A stretch of 64,000 nt of DNA from Pelomonas sp039929605 (GTDB lineage Bacteria; Pseudomonadota; Gammaproteobacteria; Burkholderiales; Burkholderiaceae_C): NCBI RefSeq assembly GCF_039929605.1, contig NZ_JBDSQX010000133.1, positions 1 to 64,000 on the forward strand, given 5' to 3'. A model generated the notes under the pieces. The model saw only the letters and a program-made list of their open reading frames with translations, searched no databases and was not told the origin of the DNA. Every line of letters begins with the position of its first letter. The first letter of the stretch is position 1. A program made the translations under genes and the position numbers. Positions 24,868 through 35,911 of this stretch are shown piece after piece.

Positions 24868-25455
24868 TCACTTCGGCGCAGACGCGCCCGGCAGGGGCAA
24901 AGGCAGTGGCGCAGCGGGCTGCCCGCGCGACTTCTGCTTGGCCTCGTTGTCGGCGACGCGTTGCTGCATGCGCTTCTCACGCTCCTGCGCCCGTTCGCGG
25001 CGCTCGGCGGCGCCGGCTTCGGCCTTGCTGACGGCCTGGCGGCGCAGGCGCTCGGCCTCTTCGGGGCTGCGGCCCTTGGCCGGATGGGACGCGGGCGTTA
25101 CCGGTGGCGGCGGAGGCGGCGCCGCCACAAGGCGCTGGCGGCGCTGGCCCTCGTCCTGAGCGGCGGCAAGCTCCCGATCCTTCACGCGCTGCGCCTGAGC
25201 GGCCGCGCGGGCACGGCGCTCTTCGGCGGCGAGTTGGTGCTCATGCCGCACCAACGGCGCGAGCGCGTCCTGGCGGCGCTGGCGAAGGTCTTCCAGGCAG
25301 GGGCTGACGGCAAAACGCTGCTCACACTCGGCCTGCTCGCGCGCGAAGCGCTGCTCCACGGCCACGCGCTGGGCAGCGACCTCGGCACGGGTAGCCGACA
25401 GCGGGCTCACGGGGGCCGAGGCAGCAGCAGCAAGCAGGATCAGCAGAGGGGTCAT
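24868..25455 (-). CDS. Hypothetical exported coiled-coil protein
   Basis: A 195-residue protein I do not recognise. The N-terminus looks like a signal peptide (LLILLAAAASAPVSP). The body is a highly charged helix rich in Arg, Glu, Ala and Gln, suited to a coiled coil, broken by a run of seven prolines and a TPASHPAKGRSPEEAERLRR stretch. Two Cys (ECEQRFAVSPC) could form a disulfide in the periplasm. It begins at the base where zapE ends and is convergent with the PP2C gene, whose stop is adjacent. Function unknown. Confidence 0.65.
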   Translation of the reverse strand: MTPLLILLAAAASAPVSPLSATRAEVAAQRVAVEQRFAREQAECEQRFAVSPCLEDLRQRRQDALAPLVRHEHQLAAEERRARAAAQAQRVKDRELAAAQDEGQRRQRLVAAPPPPPPVTPASHPAKGRSPEEAERLRRQAVSKAEAGAAERRERAQEREKRMQQRVADNEAKQKSRGQPAAPLPLPLPGASAPK

Positions 25456-26555
25456 CAGGTCAGTGACGTATCAACTTCACGGCGGGCCAGCGCAAGGTAC
25501 TCCGCCGATCGCATTTCCTGCAAGCGGGACACGGTGCGCGGGAACTCGTGGGCCAGCGGCCCCTCGGTGTAGAGCTGATCGGCCGGCACGGCGGCCGAGA
25601 TGATGAGCTTGACGCGGCGGTCGTAGAGCACGTCGACCAGCCAGGTGAAGCGGCGCGCCTCGCTGGCCAGGCGCACCGGCATCTCCGGCACATCAGACAG
25701 GATGACGGTGTGGAACTGGCTGGCCAGTTCGAGGTAGTCGTTCTGCGAGCGCGGGCCGCCGCAGAGGGTCTGGAAGTCGAACCAGACGACGCCACCGGCG
25801 CGCCGCCGCGCATGGAGCGCTCGGTGTTCGATCATCAGCTTGTTGTCTTCGTCCTGCGCCTCGGCAAGCGACTCGAAGGCTGCGGTCAGCGCGGCTTCGT
25901 TCTCGTCGTTGAGAGGTGTCAGGTAGAGGTTCATGTCCTCCAGCGTGCGGCGCCGGTAGTCGGTGCCGGCGTCGACGTTGATGACCTCCAGGTTGGCCTT
26001 CAGCAGTTCGATGGCCGGCAGGATGCGGTCCCGGTGCAGGCCGTTGGGGTAGAGCCCGTCCGGGTGGAAATTGGACGTCGTGATGATGGACACGCGGTTG
26101 CGGAACAGGGCGTCCAGCAGCCGGTGCAGGATCATCGCGTCGGTCACGTCGGCAACGTGGAACTCGTCGAAGCAGATGAGGCGAAAGCGCCTTGCGATGC
26201 GCTTGCCGAGTTCGTCCAGCGGGTCGGCGATGCCCTTGAGCTCCTGCAGCTCACGGTGCACCTCGCGCATGAACTCGTGGAAGTGCAGCCGCGTCTTGCG
26301 TGTCAGCGGCACGGCCTGGAAGAAGCAGTCCATCAGGAAGCTCTTGCCGCGACCGACGCCGCCGTACATGTAGACGCCGCGCGGGATGGGCGGGCGCACC
26401 AGCAGCTTGGTGACGGCGTTGGCGCGGCGGGCCTTGTAGCTGGCCCACTCGTCCTGGCAGCGCTGCAGGGCCTCGACGGCACGCAACTGCGCCGCATCGG
26501 CCTTGTAGCCGCGCTCGGCGAGGGTCTGCTGGTAGAGCTCGCTAACTGACGGCAT
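25455..26555 (-). CDS. zapE: Cell division ATPase ZapE (AFG1 family)
   Basis: A 366-residue AAA-type ATPase of the AFG1/ZapE family, which in E. coli acts at the Z-ring during constriction under stress. Walker A is GGVGRGKSFLMD (about residues 65-76) and Walker B is LICFDEFHVADVTD. The C-terminus has the family's RRFTWLVDVLYDRRVKLI segment. It follows lpd by 65 bases, but a terminator lies between them, so it should have its own promoter. Confidence 0.93.
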   Translation of the reverse strand: MPSVSELYQQTLAERGYKADAAQLRAVEALQRCQDEWASYKARRANAVTKLLVRPPIPRGVYMYGGVGRGKSFLMDCFFQAVPLTRKTRLHFHEFMREVHRELQELKGIADPLDELGKRIARRFRLICFDEFHVADVTDAMILHRLLDALFRNRVSIITTSNFHPDGLYPNGLHRDRILPAIELLKANLEVINVDAGTDYRRRTLEDMNLYLTPLNDENEAALTAAFESLAEAQDEDNKLMIEHRALHARRRAGGVVWFDFQTLCGGPRSQNDYLELASQFHTVILSDVPEMPVRLASEARRFTWLVDVLYDRRVKLIISAAVPADQLYTEGPLAHEFPRTVSRLQEMRSAEYLALARREVDTSLT

Positions 26556-26572
26556 ACAGGCTGGTCATCTAA

Positions 26573-26600
26573 GAAAAAGGGGCGACTGAATGGCCGCCCC
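26573..26600 (-). terminator. Intrinsic terminator of the odh operon
   Basis: On the minus strand GGGGCG (26595-26600) pairs with CGCCCC (26579-26584), with one further pair inside, and is followed by TTTTTCTT at 26571-26578. It sits 21 bases past the lpd stop and 18 bases before the zapE start. Confidence 0.8.
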
Positions 26601-26620
26601 TGGTCGCTTGCGTTGCTCGA

Positions 26621-28039
<1,419 letters not shown>

Positions 28040-28567
28040 TCAATTAACCTTTCTCACAACGATGGGCTGGAACTCGCAGCGGTCACACAGCCCACGAAAC
28101 AGCATGACCACGGCGTCCTCGAAACGCTTGCCTGTGGGACACGCCAACATCACATCCGCAGTGTTCTCGTCCCCTACGCAGACGGCCGGGTTCTTCGCCA
28201 CCTGCTGAAGAGCCATTGCGTCCGCCGGAATTAGCGAAATGCCCTCCACCACCCGTGGATCACGTACCTGGGCCTCGACGGCATTTCGGACGAGACTGAG
28301 CAGGTAGGCGCGATCTGGGGGCAGCAGCTGGAACTGCATGCTGAGGCCAGGCGCCGCCGCGGTAGCGGCCAACTGGCCCAGCCCGCAGGCCACGGCGGCC
28401 CCTGGCGCGCTCTTGGCGCACGCCAGCACCAGGCGCTTGCCATCCGCTGCAGCGCCGGACTCGAAGCGCGCAATCACCGGGCTAGCCGCATCGGCCGCAT
28501 GCACCGCAGGGCAGGCCGCAACGGCACCCAACAGACATGCAAACAAAGCGGCGGTCCAGCGGCTCAT
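28040..28567 (-). CDS. Hypothetical exported protein inside the odh operon
   Basis: A 175-residue protein I do not recognise. It has a clear signal peptide (ALFACLLGAVAACPAVHAAD; probable cleavage after Ala24) and about six Cys in the mature part, including CGLG, CVGDE and CDRCEF, so disulfides in the periplasm are likely. Its stop lies directly against the lpd start and its own start is seven bases after odhB, so it is co-transcribed with a cytosolic enzyme complex. No role in the complex is evident. Confidence 0.8.
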   Translation of the reverse strand: MSRWTAALFACLLGAVAACPAVHAADAASPVIARFESGAAADGKRLVLACAKSAPGAAVACGLGQLAATAAAPGLSMQFQLLPPDRAYLLSLVRNAVEAQVRDPRVVEGISLIPADAMALQQVAKNPAVCVGDENTADVMLACPTGKRFEDAVVMLFRGLCDRCEFQPIVVRKVN

Positions 28568-28574
28568 CTGCGAC

Positions 28575-29828
<1,254 letters not shown>

Positions 29829-29917
29829 GGTGTGAGGCTCCGTGTCTTTTATTGGGTGTGATGTGCGCGCAGGCACGAGCAAACGCAGCGCCTAGGGTGG
29901 CGCTGCGGCTTGCGTTC

Positions 29918-32773
29918 TTATTTGGTGAGGATGAAGCCCTTGAGCTTGGCGAAGGCCTGATCCAGCAGCGCCTTCTGCTGCTCCTGGTGCAGGTGGGCGT
30001 AGCCGCAGGCGGGGCTGGCGCTGGCCGGGCGGCCGGCATAGCCGAGCTTCTGGCCGTCGCTCATGTTCTCGTGCACATAGTGCTGCACGAAGAACCAGGC
30101 GCCCTGGTTCTGCGGCTCGTCCTGGCACCAGACGAGGTCGGTCACGTTCGGGTACTTCTTCAGCTCGGCCGCGAAGGCCTTGTGCGGGAAGGGATAGAGC
30201 TGCTCGACGCGCAGGACGACCACGTCGCTGGCCTTTTTCTCGGCACGTGCCTTGACGAGGTCGTAATAGACCTTGCCCGAGCAGACGATGACGCGCTTGA
30301 CCTTCTCGGCGTTCACGGTCGCGTCCTGCTCACCGATGACGGTCTTGAAATCACCCTTGGTGAAGTCGACCAGCGGCGAGGTGGCGTCCTTGGCACGCAG
30401 CAGGCTCTTGGGCGTCATGATGACCAAAGGCTTGCGGAACATGCGCAGCATCTGGCGGCGCAGCACATGGAAGATCTGCGCGGCGTTGGTGGGCTGCACG
30501 ATCTGCATGTTGTTGTCTGCGGCCAGTTGCATGAAGCGCTCCAGGCGCGCCGAGCTGTGCTCGGGGCCTTGGCCTTCGTAGCCGTGCGGCAGCAGCATCG
30601 TCAGGCCATTGGAGCGGCCCCACTTCACTTCACCGGATGCGATGAACTGGTCGATGACGACCTGGGCGCCGTTGACGAAGTCGCCGAACTGCGCTTCCCA
30701 GATGGTCAGCGTGTTGGGCTCGGCGGCGGCGTAGCCGTACTCGAAGCCCAGCACCGCCTCCTCCGACAGGATGGAGTCGATGACGTTGAACGGGGCCTGG
30801 CCGTCGGCGACGTTCTGCAGCGGGATGTAGATGCCGTCATCCCAGTTGCTGCGGTTCTGGTCGTGCAGCACGGCGTGGCGGTGGGTGAAGGTGCCACGGC
30901 CGCTGTCCTCGCCCGACAGGCGCACCGGGTAGCCGCTGGCCACCAGCGACGCGTAGGCCATGCTCTCGCCCATGCCCCAGTCGATGTTGACCTCGCCACG
31001 ACCCATCGCGGCGCGGTCGCCGTAGAGCTTCTGCACCAGGTTGTGGGCGGCGAAGTCCTTGGGGATGGTCGTCAGCTTCTCGGCCAGGCGCTTCCACTCG
31101 GCCACGGGGATGGCGGTGTCGCAGCTGTCGGTCCACTTCTTGCCGAGGAAGGGCGACCAGTCGGTCGCGAACTTGCTCTTGAAGTTGGTCAGCACGGGGT
31201 CGACCGTGTGGCGGCCTTCGTCCATGGCGGCACGGTAGGCCTTGACCATGTCGTCCGGGCCTTCGGCCGGCAGCACGTTCTGCGCCACCAGCTTGTCGCC
31301 GTAGACCTTGCGCGTGCCGGGGTGAGCAGCGATCTTTTTGTACATCATCGGCTGAGTCAGCGCCGGCGTGTCCTGCTCGTTGTGGCCGAGCTTGCGGAAG
31401 CAGACGATGTCGAGAACGACGTCTTTCTTGAACTCGACGCGGTAGTCCATGCACAGCTGCGTGGCCCACACGACGGCCTCGGGGTCGTCGCCGTTCACGT
31501 GCAGCACCGGCGCCTCGATCATCTTGACGACGTCGGTGCAGTACCAGGTCGAGCGCAGGTCGCGCGGGTCACTGGTGGTGAAGCCGATCTGGTTGTTGAT
31601 GACGACATGCACCGTGCCGCCGGTGCGATAGCCACGCGTCTGGGCCATCGCCAGCGTTTCCTGCACGACGCCCTGGCCACCGAAGGCCGCGTCACCGTGC
31701 ACCAGCACGGGCAGCACCTGGGCGCCGACCGTGTCGCCACGGCGGTCCTGGCGGGCGCGCACGCTGCCTTCCACGACCGGGTTGACGATTTCAAGGTGGG
31801 ACGGGTTGAAGGCCAGCGACAGGTGCACCGGGCCGCCCTTGGTGGGCACATCGGAGCTGAAACCCTGGTGGTACTTCACGTCGCCCGCAGGCAGGTCTTC
31901 GGCGGCCTTGTGCTCAAACTCGGCAAACAAGTCGGCGGGCATCTTGCCCAGCGTGTTGACCAGCACGTTCAGACGGCCGCGGTGAGCCATGCCGATGACG
32001 ATTTCCTGCACGCCGGACCCGCCGCCACGCTGGATCAGTTCGTCCATCGCCGCGATGAAGCTCTCGCCGCCTTCGAGCGAGAAGCGCTTCTGGCCAACGT
32101 ACTTGGTGTGGAGGTAGCGCTCCAGGCCTTCGGCCGCGGTCAGGCGGTCGAGGATGTGCTTCTTCTCGTCGGCCGTGAAGTTGGGCTTGCCGCGCGCCTT
32201 CTCCAGGCGTTCCTGCCACCAGCGCTTCTCGGCCGGGTCGGAGCCGTGCATGAACTCGGAGCCGATGCTGCTGCAGTAGGTCTCGCGCAGGGCCTGCACG
32301 ATCTGGCGCAGCGTCATCGTCTCGCCACCGAAGTAGCTGTTCACGGCGCTGAACGAGATGTCCATGTCGGACTCGGTCAGGTCGTAGAACGCCGGGTCGA
32401 GCTCGGGGATCTTGGGGCGCTCGGCGCGCTTGAGGGGGTCCAACTCGGCCCAGCGGTTGCCGATGAAGCGGTAGGCCGCGATCAGCGACTGCACGTGCAC
32501 CTGCTTGCGGGCCACGGCCAGATCGGCGCTGGAAGCCTTGTTCGCGAAGGCATTGGCCTTGGCGCGCTGGGCGAAGGATTCGATCACCGGGGCGTGGGCC
32601 ACGTCGGGTGATTCGCTGCCGTCCGTCGCGGGGACATGCTGCAACGCGTCGAAATAGGCGCGCCAGTTGTCGGGGACGGAACCGGGGTTGTCGAGGTAGG
32701 CCTCGTACATCTCTTCGACATACGGCGCGTTTCCACCGAACAAATAAGAGTTCGATTGGTATTGCTGCATCAT
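29918..32773 (-). CDS. odhA: 2-oxoglutarate dehydrogenase E1
   Basis: A 951-residue thiamine diphosphate enzyme that decarboxylates 2-oxoglutarate in the TCA cycle. Family blocks visible are an N-terminal E2-binding segment (YVEEMYEAYLDNPGSVPDNW), the HGDAAFGGQGVVQETL region and GYRTGGTVHVVINNQIGFTT, with the ThDP-binding core and the C-terminal PYNFP-like VWCQDEPQNQGAW block. Length is normal for the family. It is the promoter-proximal gene of the operon; a GAGG-type ribosome-binding site lies about 11 bases before the ATG. Confidence 0.97.
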   Translation of the reverse strand: MMQQYQSNSYLFGGNAPYVEEMYEAYLDNPGSVPDNWRAYFDALQHVPATDGSESPDVAHAPVIESFAQRAKANAFANKASSADLAVARKQVHVQSLIAAYRFIGNRWAELDPLKRAERPKIPELDPAFYDLTESDMDISFSAVNSYFGGETMTLRQIVQALRETYCSSIGSEFMHGSDPAEKRWWQERLEKARGKPNFTADEKKHILDRLTAAEGLERYLHTKYVGQKRFSLEGGESFIAAMDELIQRGGGSGVQEIVIGMAHRGRLNVLVNTLGKMPADLFAEFEHKAAEDLPAGDVKYHQGFSSDVPTKGGPVHLSLAFNPSHLEIVNPVVEGSVRARQDRRGDTVGAQVLPVLVHGDAAFGGQGVVQETLAMAQTRGYRTGGTVHVVINNQIGFTTSDPRDLRSTWYCTDVVKMIEAPVLHVNGDDPEAVVWATQLCMDYRVEFKKDVVLDIVCFRKLGHNEQDTPALTQPMMYKKIAAHPGTRKVYGDKLVAQNVLPAEGPDDMVKAYRAAMDEGRHTVDPVLTNFKSKFATDWSPFLGKKWTDSCDTAIPVAEWKRLAEKLTTIPKDFAAHNLVQKLYGDRAAMGRGEVNIDWGMGESMAYASLVASGYPVRLSGEDSGRGTFTHRHAVLHDQNRSNWDDGIYIPLQNVADGQAPFNVIDSILSEEAVLGFEYGYAAAEPNTLTIWEAQFGDFVNGAQVVIDQFIASGEVKWGRSNGLTMLLPHGYEGQGPEHSSARLERFMQLAADNNMQIVQPTNAAQIFHVLRRQMLRMFRKPLVIMTPKSLLRAKDATSPLVDFTKGDFKTVIGEQDATVNAEKVKRVIVCSGKVYYDLVKARAEKKASDVVVLRVEQLYPFPHKAFAAELKKYPNVTDLVWCQDEPQNQGAWFFVQHYVHENMSDGQKLGYAGRPASASPACGYAHLHQEQQKALLDQAFAKLKGFILTK

Positions 32774-33069
32774 CTTTCGCTCACCTCATGCCCCGGCTTC
32801 CAGGGAGTTGGCTGGTTGAAGAACCTTCCGCGACACGGCTCGACCGGTTGGCGGATTGCGACCCACCTTCGCTGCTGCCAGCAAAAGGGACGGGAAGGAA
32901 TAAAACTTTCAGGGGACGGACTCTAGCACTGCGGGTTTGCCCGAGCCGTTGTTGGGGGCGCGACAAAGTTCACACGGCGTGATGCCGGAAAGTTGACTGG
33001 CTCGTAAACTTCGCCGCGCGTCGGCCCCGACATTGAATGGCTGTTCGCGAGGGGCATTCAGGAGATCCC
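32774..33069. other. Divergent intergenic region between odhA and the oxygenase gene
   Basis: A gene-free region of 296 bases that must hold promoters for both flanking genes. A TTGACT word on the plus strand at 32993-32998 and an AGGAGA ribosome-binding site at 33059-33064 serve the oxygenase side. On the minus strand TAGAGT (complement of 32929-32934) is a possible -10 box for odhA. No complete promoter pair with proper spacing was found, and I see no strong terminator hairpin. Confidence 0.4.
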
Positions 33070-33912
33070 ATGCAAGTTCAGGTCGTCGACTACCGCTCAC
33101 CCGACGCGGCCGAAAAGTTCACCCGCTCCCTGCACGAAACCGGCTTCGGCGTGCTGACCAACCACCCGATCCGGCAGGCGCTAGTCGAGAAGATCTATGC
33201 CGACTGGCTGGCCTTCTTCAACAGCGAGTCCAAACATGGTTTCGCCTTCTCGAAGGAAACGCAGGATGGGTATTTCTCCACCGCCATCTCGGAAACCGCG
33301 AAGGGCTCCAAGCAGAAGGACATCAAGGAGTACTTCCACGTCTACCCCTGGGGCCGCATCCCGGAACAGCTGAAGGAAGACGCCCTCGCCTACTACCGCG
33401 AGGCCAATGCGCTGGCGGAGGAACTGCTCGGCTGGGTCGAGCGCTACACGCCGCCGGAGATCGCGGCGAGGTACCGCGAGCCGCTGTCGAACATGATCCA
33501 GGGCAGTTCCAAGACGCTGCTGCGCGTGCTGCGCTACCCGCCGCTGACGGGCGCCGAGCCCGAAGGCTCGATCCGCGCTGCGGCCCATGGCGACATCAAC
33601 CTGCTGACCATCCTGCCCGCCGCCAACGAGCCCGGGCTGCAAGTGCTGGGTACCGACGACGCTTGGCACGCCGTGCCCTGCGACTTCGGCACGCTGACCA
33701 TCAACATCGGCGACATGCTGCAGGAGGCCTCCGAGGGCTACTACCCGTCGACCCAGCACCGCGTCGTCAACCCGACCGGCGAAGGCGCGAAGAAGAGCCG
33801 CGTGTCGCTGCCGCTGTTCCTGCACCCGCGCGATGACGTGGTGCTGAGCGACCGCTACACGGCGGAAAGCTATCTGAACGAACGCCTGCGCGAGCTGGGC
33901 GTGAAGACCTGA
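33070..33912 (+). CDS. Isopenicillin-N-synthase-like 2-oxoglutarate/Fe(II) dioxygenase
   Basis: A 280-residue non-haem iron oxygenase of the isopenicillin-N-synthase-like family. The iron ligands are His and Asp in the H-G-D of AAHGDINLLT (about residues 185-195) and a distal His in TQHRVVNP; the 2-oxoglutarate-binding Arg is in KSRVSLPLF. The N-terminus QVVDYRSPDAAEKFTRSL resembles the DIOX_N helper domain. The start at 33070 has a good AGGAGA. The substrate is unknown. The next gene overlaps its stop, so they are probably co-translated. Confidence 0.88.
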   Translation: MQVQVVDYRSPDAAEKFTRSLHETGFGVLTNHPIRQALVEKIYADWLAFFNSESKHGFAFSKETQDGYFSTAISETAKGSKQKDIKEYFHVYPWGRIPEQLKEDALAYYREANALAEELLGWVERYTPPEIAARYREPLSNMIQGSSKTLLRVLRYPPLTGAEPEGSIRAAAHGDINLLTILPAANEPGLQVLGTDDAWHAVPCDFGTLTINIGDMLQEASEGYYPSTQHRVVNPTGEGAKKSRVSLPLFLHPRDDVVLSDRYTAESYLNERLRELGVKT

Positions 33913-34196
33913 ACCACCGAGTCATCCATATCCACCCCGACGCGCCGCCCAAGCCGGCGCTCGGGGCCGCGTGCAACGGCTGCGGCGTCTGCTGCCTCAC
34001 TGACCCGTGCCCGCTCGGCGCCATCCTGAGCCGGCGCCTCAAAGGTGCGTGCGTCGCCTTGCAATGGGACGGCGCCCGATATGCGTGCGGTGCGCTGACG
34101 GCACAACCCACCGGGGTGCGCGGCTGGCTGGTGCGGCGCTGGATTGCGGCCGGTGCTGGCTGCGACTGCTCCCTAGAAGTAGCGGGCAAGCCCTAA
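33909..34196 (+). CDS. Cys-rich YkgJ-like putative metal-binding protein, CTG start
   Basis: An open frame of 95 residues missed by ATG/GTG-based calling. It contains CNGCGVCC followed by DPCPLG (about residues 23-36), then ACVAL, YACGAL and a C-terminal CDC, seven to ten Cys in all, which resembles the small YkgJ/zinc- or iron-chelating proteins common in Burkholderiales. No ATG, GTG or TTG lies upstream in frame. The best start is CTG at 33909, whose last two bases begin the TGA of the oxygenase gene (CTGA overlap). Start uncertain; reality of the frame is supported by the Cys pattern. Confidence 0.65.
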   Translation: MNHRVIHIHPDAPPKPALGAACNGCGVCCLTDPCPLGAILSRRLKGACVALQWDGARYACGALTAQPTGVRGWLVRRWIAAGAGCDCSLEVAGKP

Positions 34197-34254
34197 CCGA
34201 AAGGCCCTCAGTCGCGGCTAGTATTTTTGGCTTCTGCCGTACCTAGGAAGCCGC

Positions 34255-35832
34255 ATGAAATCCCTGCTCCGACTCCTGCCCCTGCTGGCCGCGCTGACGC
34301 TGGGGGTGGTGACCACCGCCCAGGCCGCCCCACTGCGCTGGGCCGCCCAGAACGACATCCTGACGCTGGACCCTCACGCGCAGGACCACAACACCTCCAA
34401 CGCCATCGGCACCCACATCTACGAGGGCCTGACGCGGCTGAGCAAGGAGTACCGGCCCGAGCCGTCGCTGGCCACCAAGTGGACCTACCTCACGCAAACC
34501 CAGGTGCGCTTCGAGTTGCGCAAGGGCGTCAAGTTCCACGACGGCTCGCCGTTCACGGCGGACGACGTGGTCTTCAGCTTCGGCCGCATCACGCAGCCGC
34601 AGGGCACCAAGCAGACCTATGTATCGGGCATCAAGGAGGTGAAGAAGATCGACGACCTCACCGTCGACCTGATCCTCGAAGCGCCCACGCCGATGCTGCT
34701 GCAGAACATCATCAGCTTCCCCATCATGAGCAAGGCTTGGTCGACCAAGAACAAGACGACGAACACGCAGGACTACAAAGCCAAGGAAGAAAACTTCGCG
34801 TCGCGCAATGCCAATGGCACCGGGCCCTACAAGCTGGTGAGCTGGCAGCCCGACCAGGCCGTCAAGATGGTGGCCAACAAGGACTGGTGGGACAAGAACC
34901 CGGGCAATGTGACGGAGCTGAGCTACCTGCCGATCAAGTCCGCGCCGACGCGTGTGGCGGCGCTGCTGTCGGGCGATGTCGACCTGGTCACCGATCTGCC
35001 GCCGCAGGACTTCTTCAAGCTCAAGGAGGAAGGCAAGGTCAAGCTGCTGGAGGGCGCGGAGATCCGCACCATCTTCTTCGTCATGGACCAGGGCAGCGAG
35101 GAGTTGCGCGAGTCCAGCGTGAAGGGCAAGAACCCGTTCAAGGACAAACGCGTGCGCGAGGCCATGAACCTGGCGCTGGACCGCGAGGCCATCAAGCGCA
35201 GCATCATGCGCGGCCTGTCGGTGCCCGGGGCGTTGATGATCCCGCCGGGCGTCAATGGCTATGACGCGGCACTGGACACGCCGCCCAAGCCCGACCTCGA
35301 CAAGGCCCGCAAGCTGCTGACCGAGGCCGGCTACCCGCAGGGCTTCGAGGTGCCGCTGCACTGCCCCAACAACCGCTACGTCAACGACGAGCAGGTCTGC
35401 CAAGCGGCGGCGTCGATGTGGGCCAAGGTGGGCGTCAAGGTGCGCCTGATCGCCCAGCCGTTTTCCACGCACAGCCAGACCTTCCAGCGCGGCGAGTCGC
35501 CGTTCTACATGCTGGGCTGGGGCGTGTCGACCTATGACGCGCTGTATGCCATGCAGGCCTGGGGCCACACGCGCACCAACGGCGCGGACGGCAACTTCAA
35601 CTTCGGCAAGGTCAGCGACGCGACGCTGGACGGCCTGATCCAGAAGATCAAGTTCGAACCCGACGTGCCCAAGCGCAATGCGCTGATCAAGGAGGCACTG
35701 CTGCGCATCCGCGACGAGGCCCTCTTTATTCCCATCCATCACCAGATCCGACCCTGGGCGATGAAGCCGGGCGTGGACACCATCCACCGCTCCAACGACT
35801 ACTTCGAAGCGCGCTACACGACCATCAAATAG
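34255..35832 (+). CDS. Periplasmic peptide-type ABC transporter substrate-binding protein
   Basis: A 525-residue family 5 solute-binding protein (DppA/OppA type). The signal peptide is cut after AQAA (about residue 24). The mature protein begins PLRWAAQNDILTLDPHAQDH and carries the family's YEGLTRLSKEY, VKFHDGSPFTADDVVFSF and KNPFKDKRVREAMNLALDRE blocks. No permease or ATPase genes adjoin it, so it either serves a transporter encoded elsewhere or is an orphan. The ligand could be a peptide or another small molecule. Confidence 0.93.
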   Translation: MKSLLRLLPLLAALTLGVVTTAQAAPLRWAAQNDILTLDPHAQDHNTSNAIGTHIYEGLTRLSKEYRPEPSLATKWTYLTQTQVRFELRKGVKFHDGSPFTADDVVFSFGRITQPQGTKQTYVSGIKEVKKIDDLTVDLILEAPTPMLLQNIISFPIMSKAWSTKNKTTNTQDYKAKEENFASRNANGTGPYKLVSWQPDQAVKMVANKDWWDKNPGNVTELSYLPIKSAPTRVAALLSGDVDLVTDLPPQDFFKLKEEGKVKLLEGAEIRTIFFVMDQGSEELRESSVKGKNPFKDKRVREAMNLALDREAIKRSIMRGLSVPGALMIPPGVNGYDAALDTPPKPDLDKARKLLTEAGYPQGFEVPLHCPNNRYVNDEQVCQAAASMWAKVGVKVRLIAQPFSTHSQTFQRGESPFYMLGWGVSTYDALYAMQAWGHTRTNGADGNFNFGKVSDATLDGLIQKIKFEPDVPKRNALIKEALLRIRDEALFIPIHHQIRPWAMKPGVDTIHRSNDYFEARYTTIK

Positions 35833-35911
35833 GGCAGCTCGGTGAAGTGACGGCGCATTGACGGTGAGCGGCCGGGGCGACCCGGCCGTCATCTGCGGTC
35901 CAATCCGCACC

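Noticed and set aside
29852..32611. A 919-residue plus-strand open frame
   Set aside because: It is antisense to odhA, with no domain and typical shadow composition. OdhA on the other strand has all conserved motifs.
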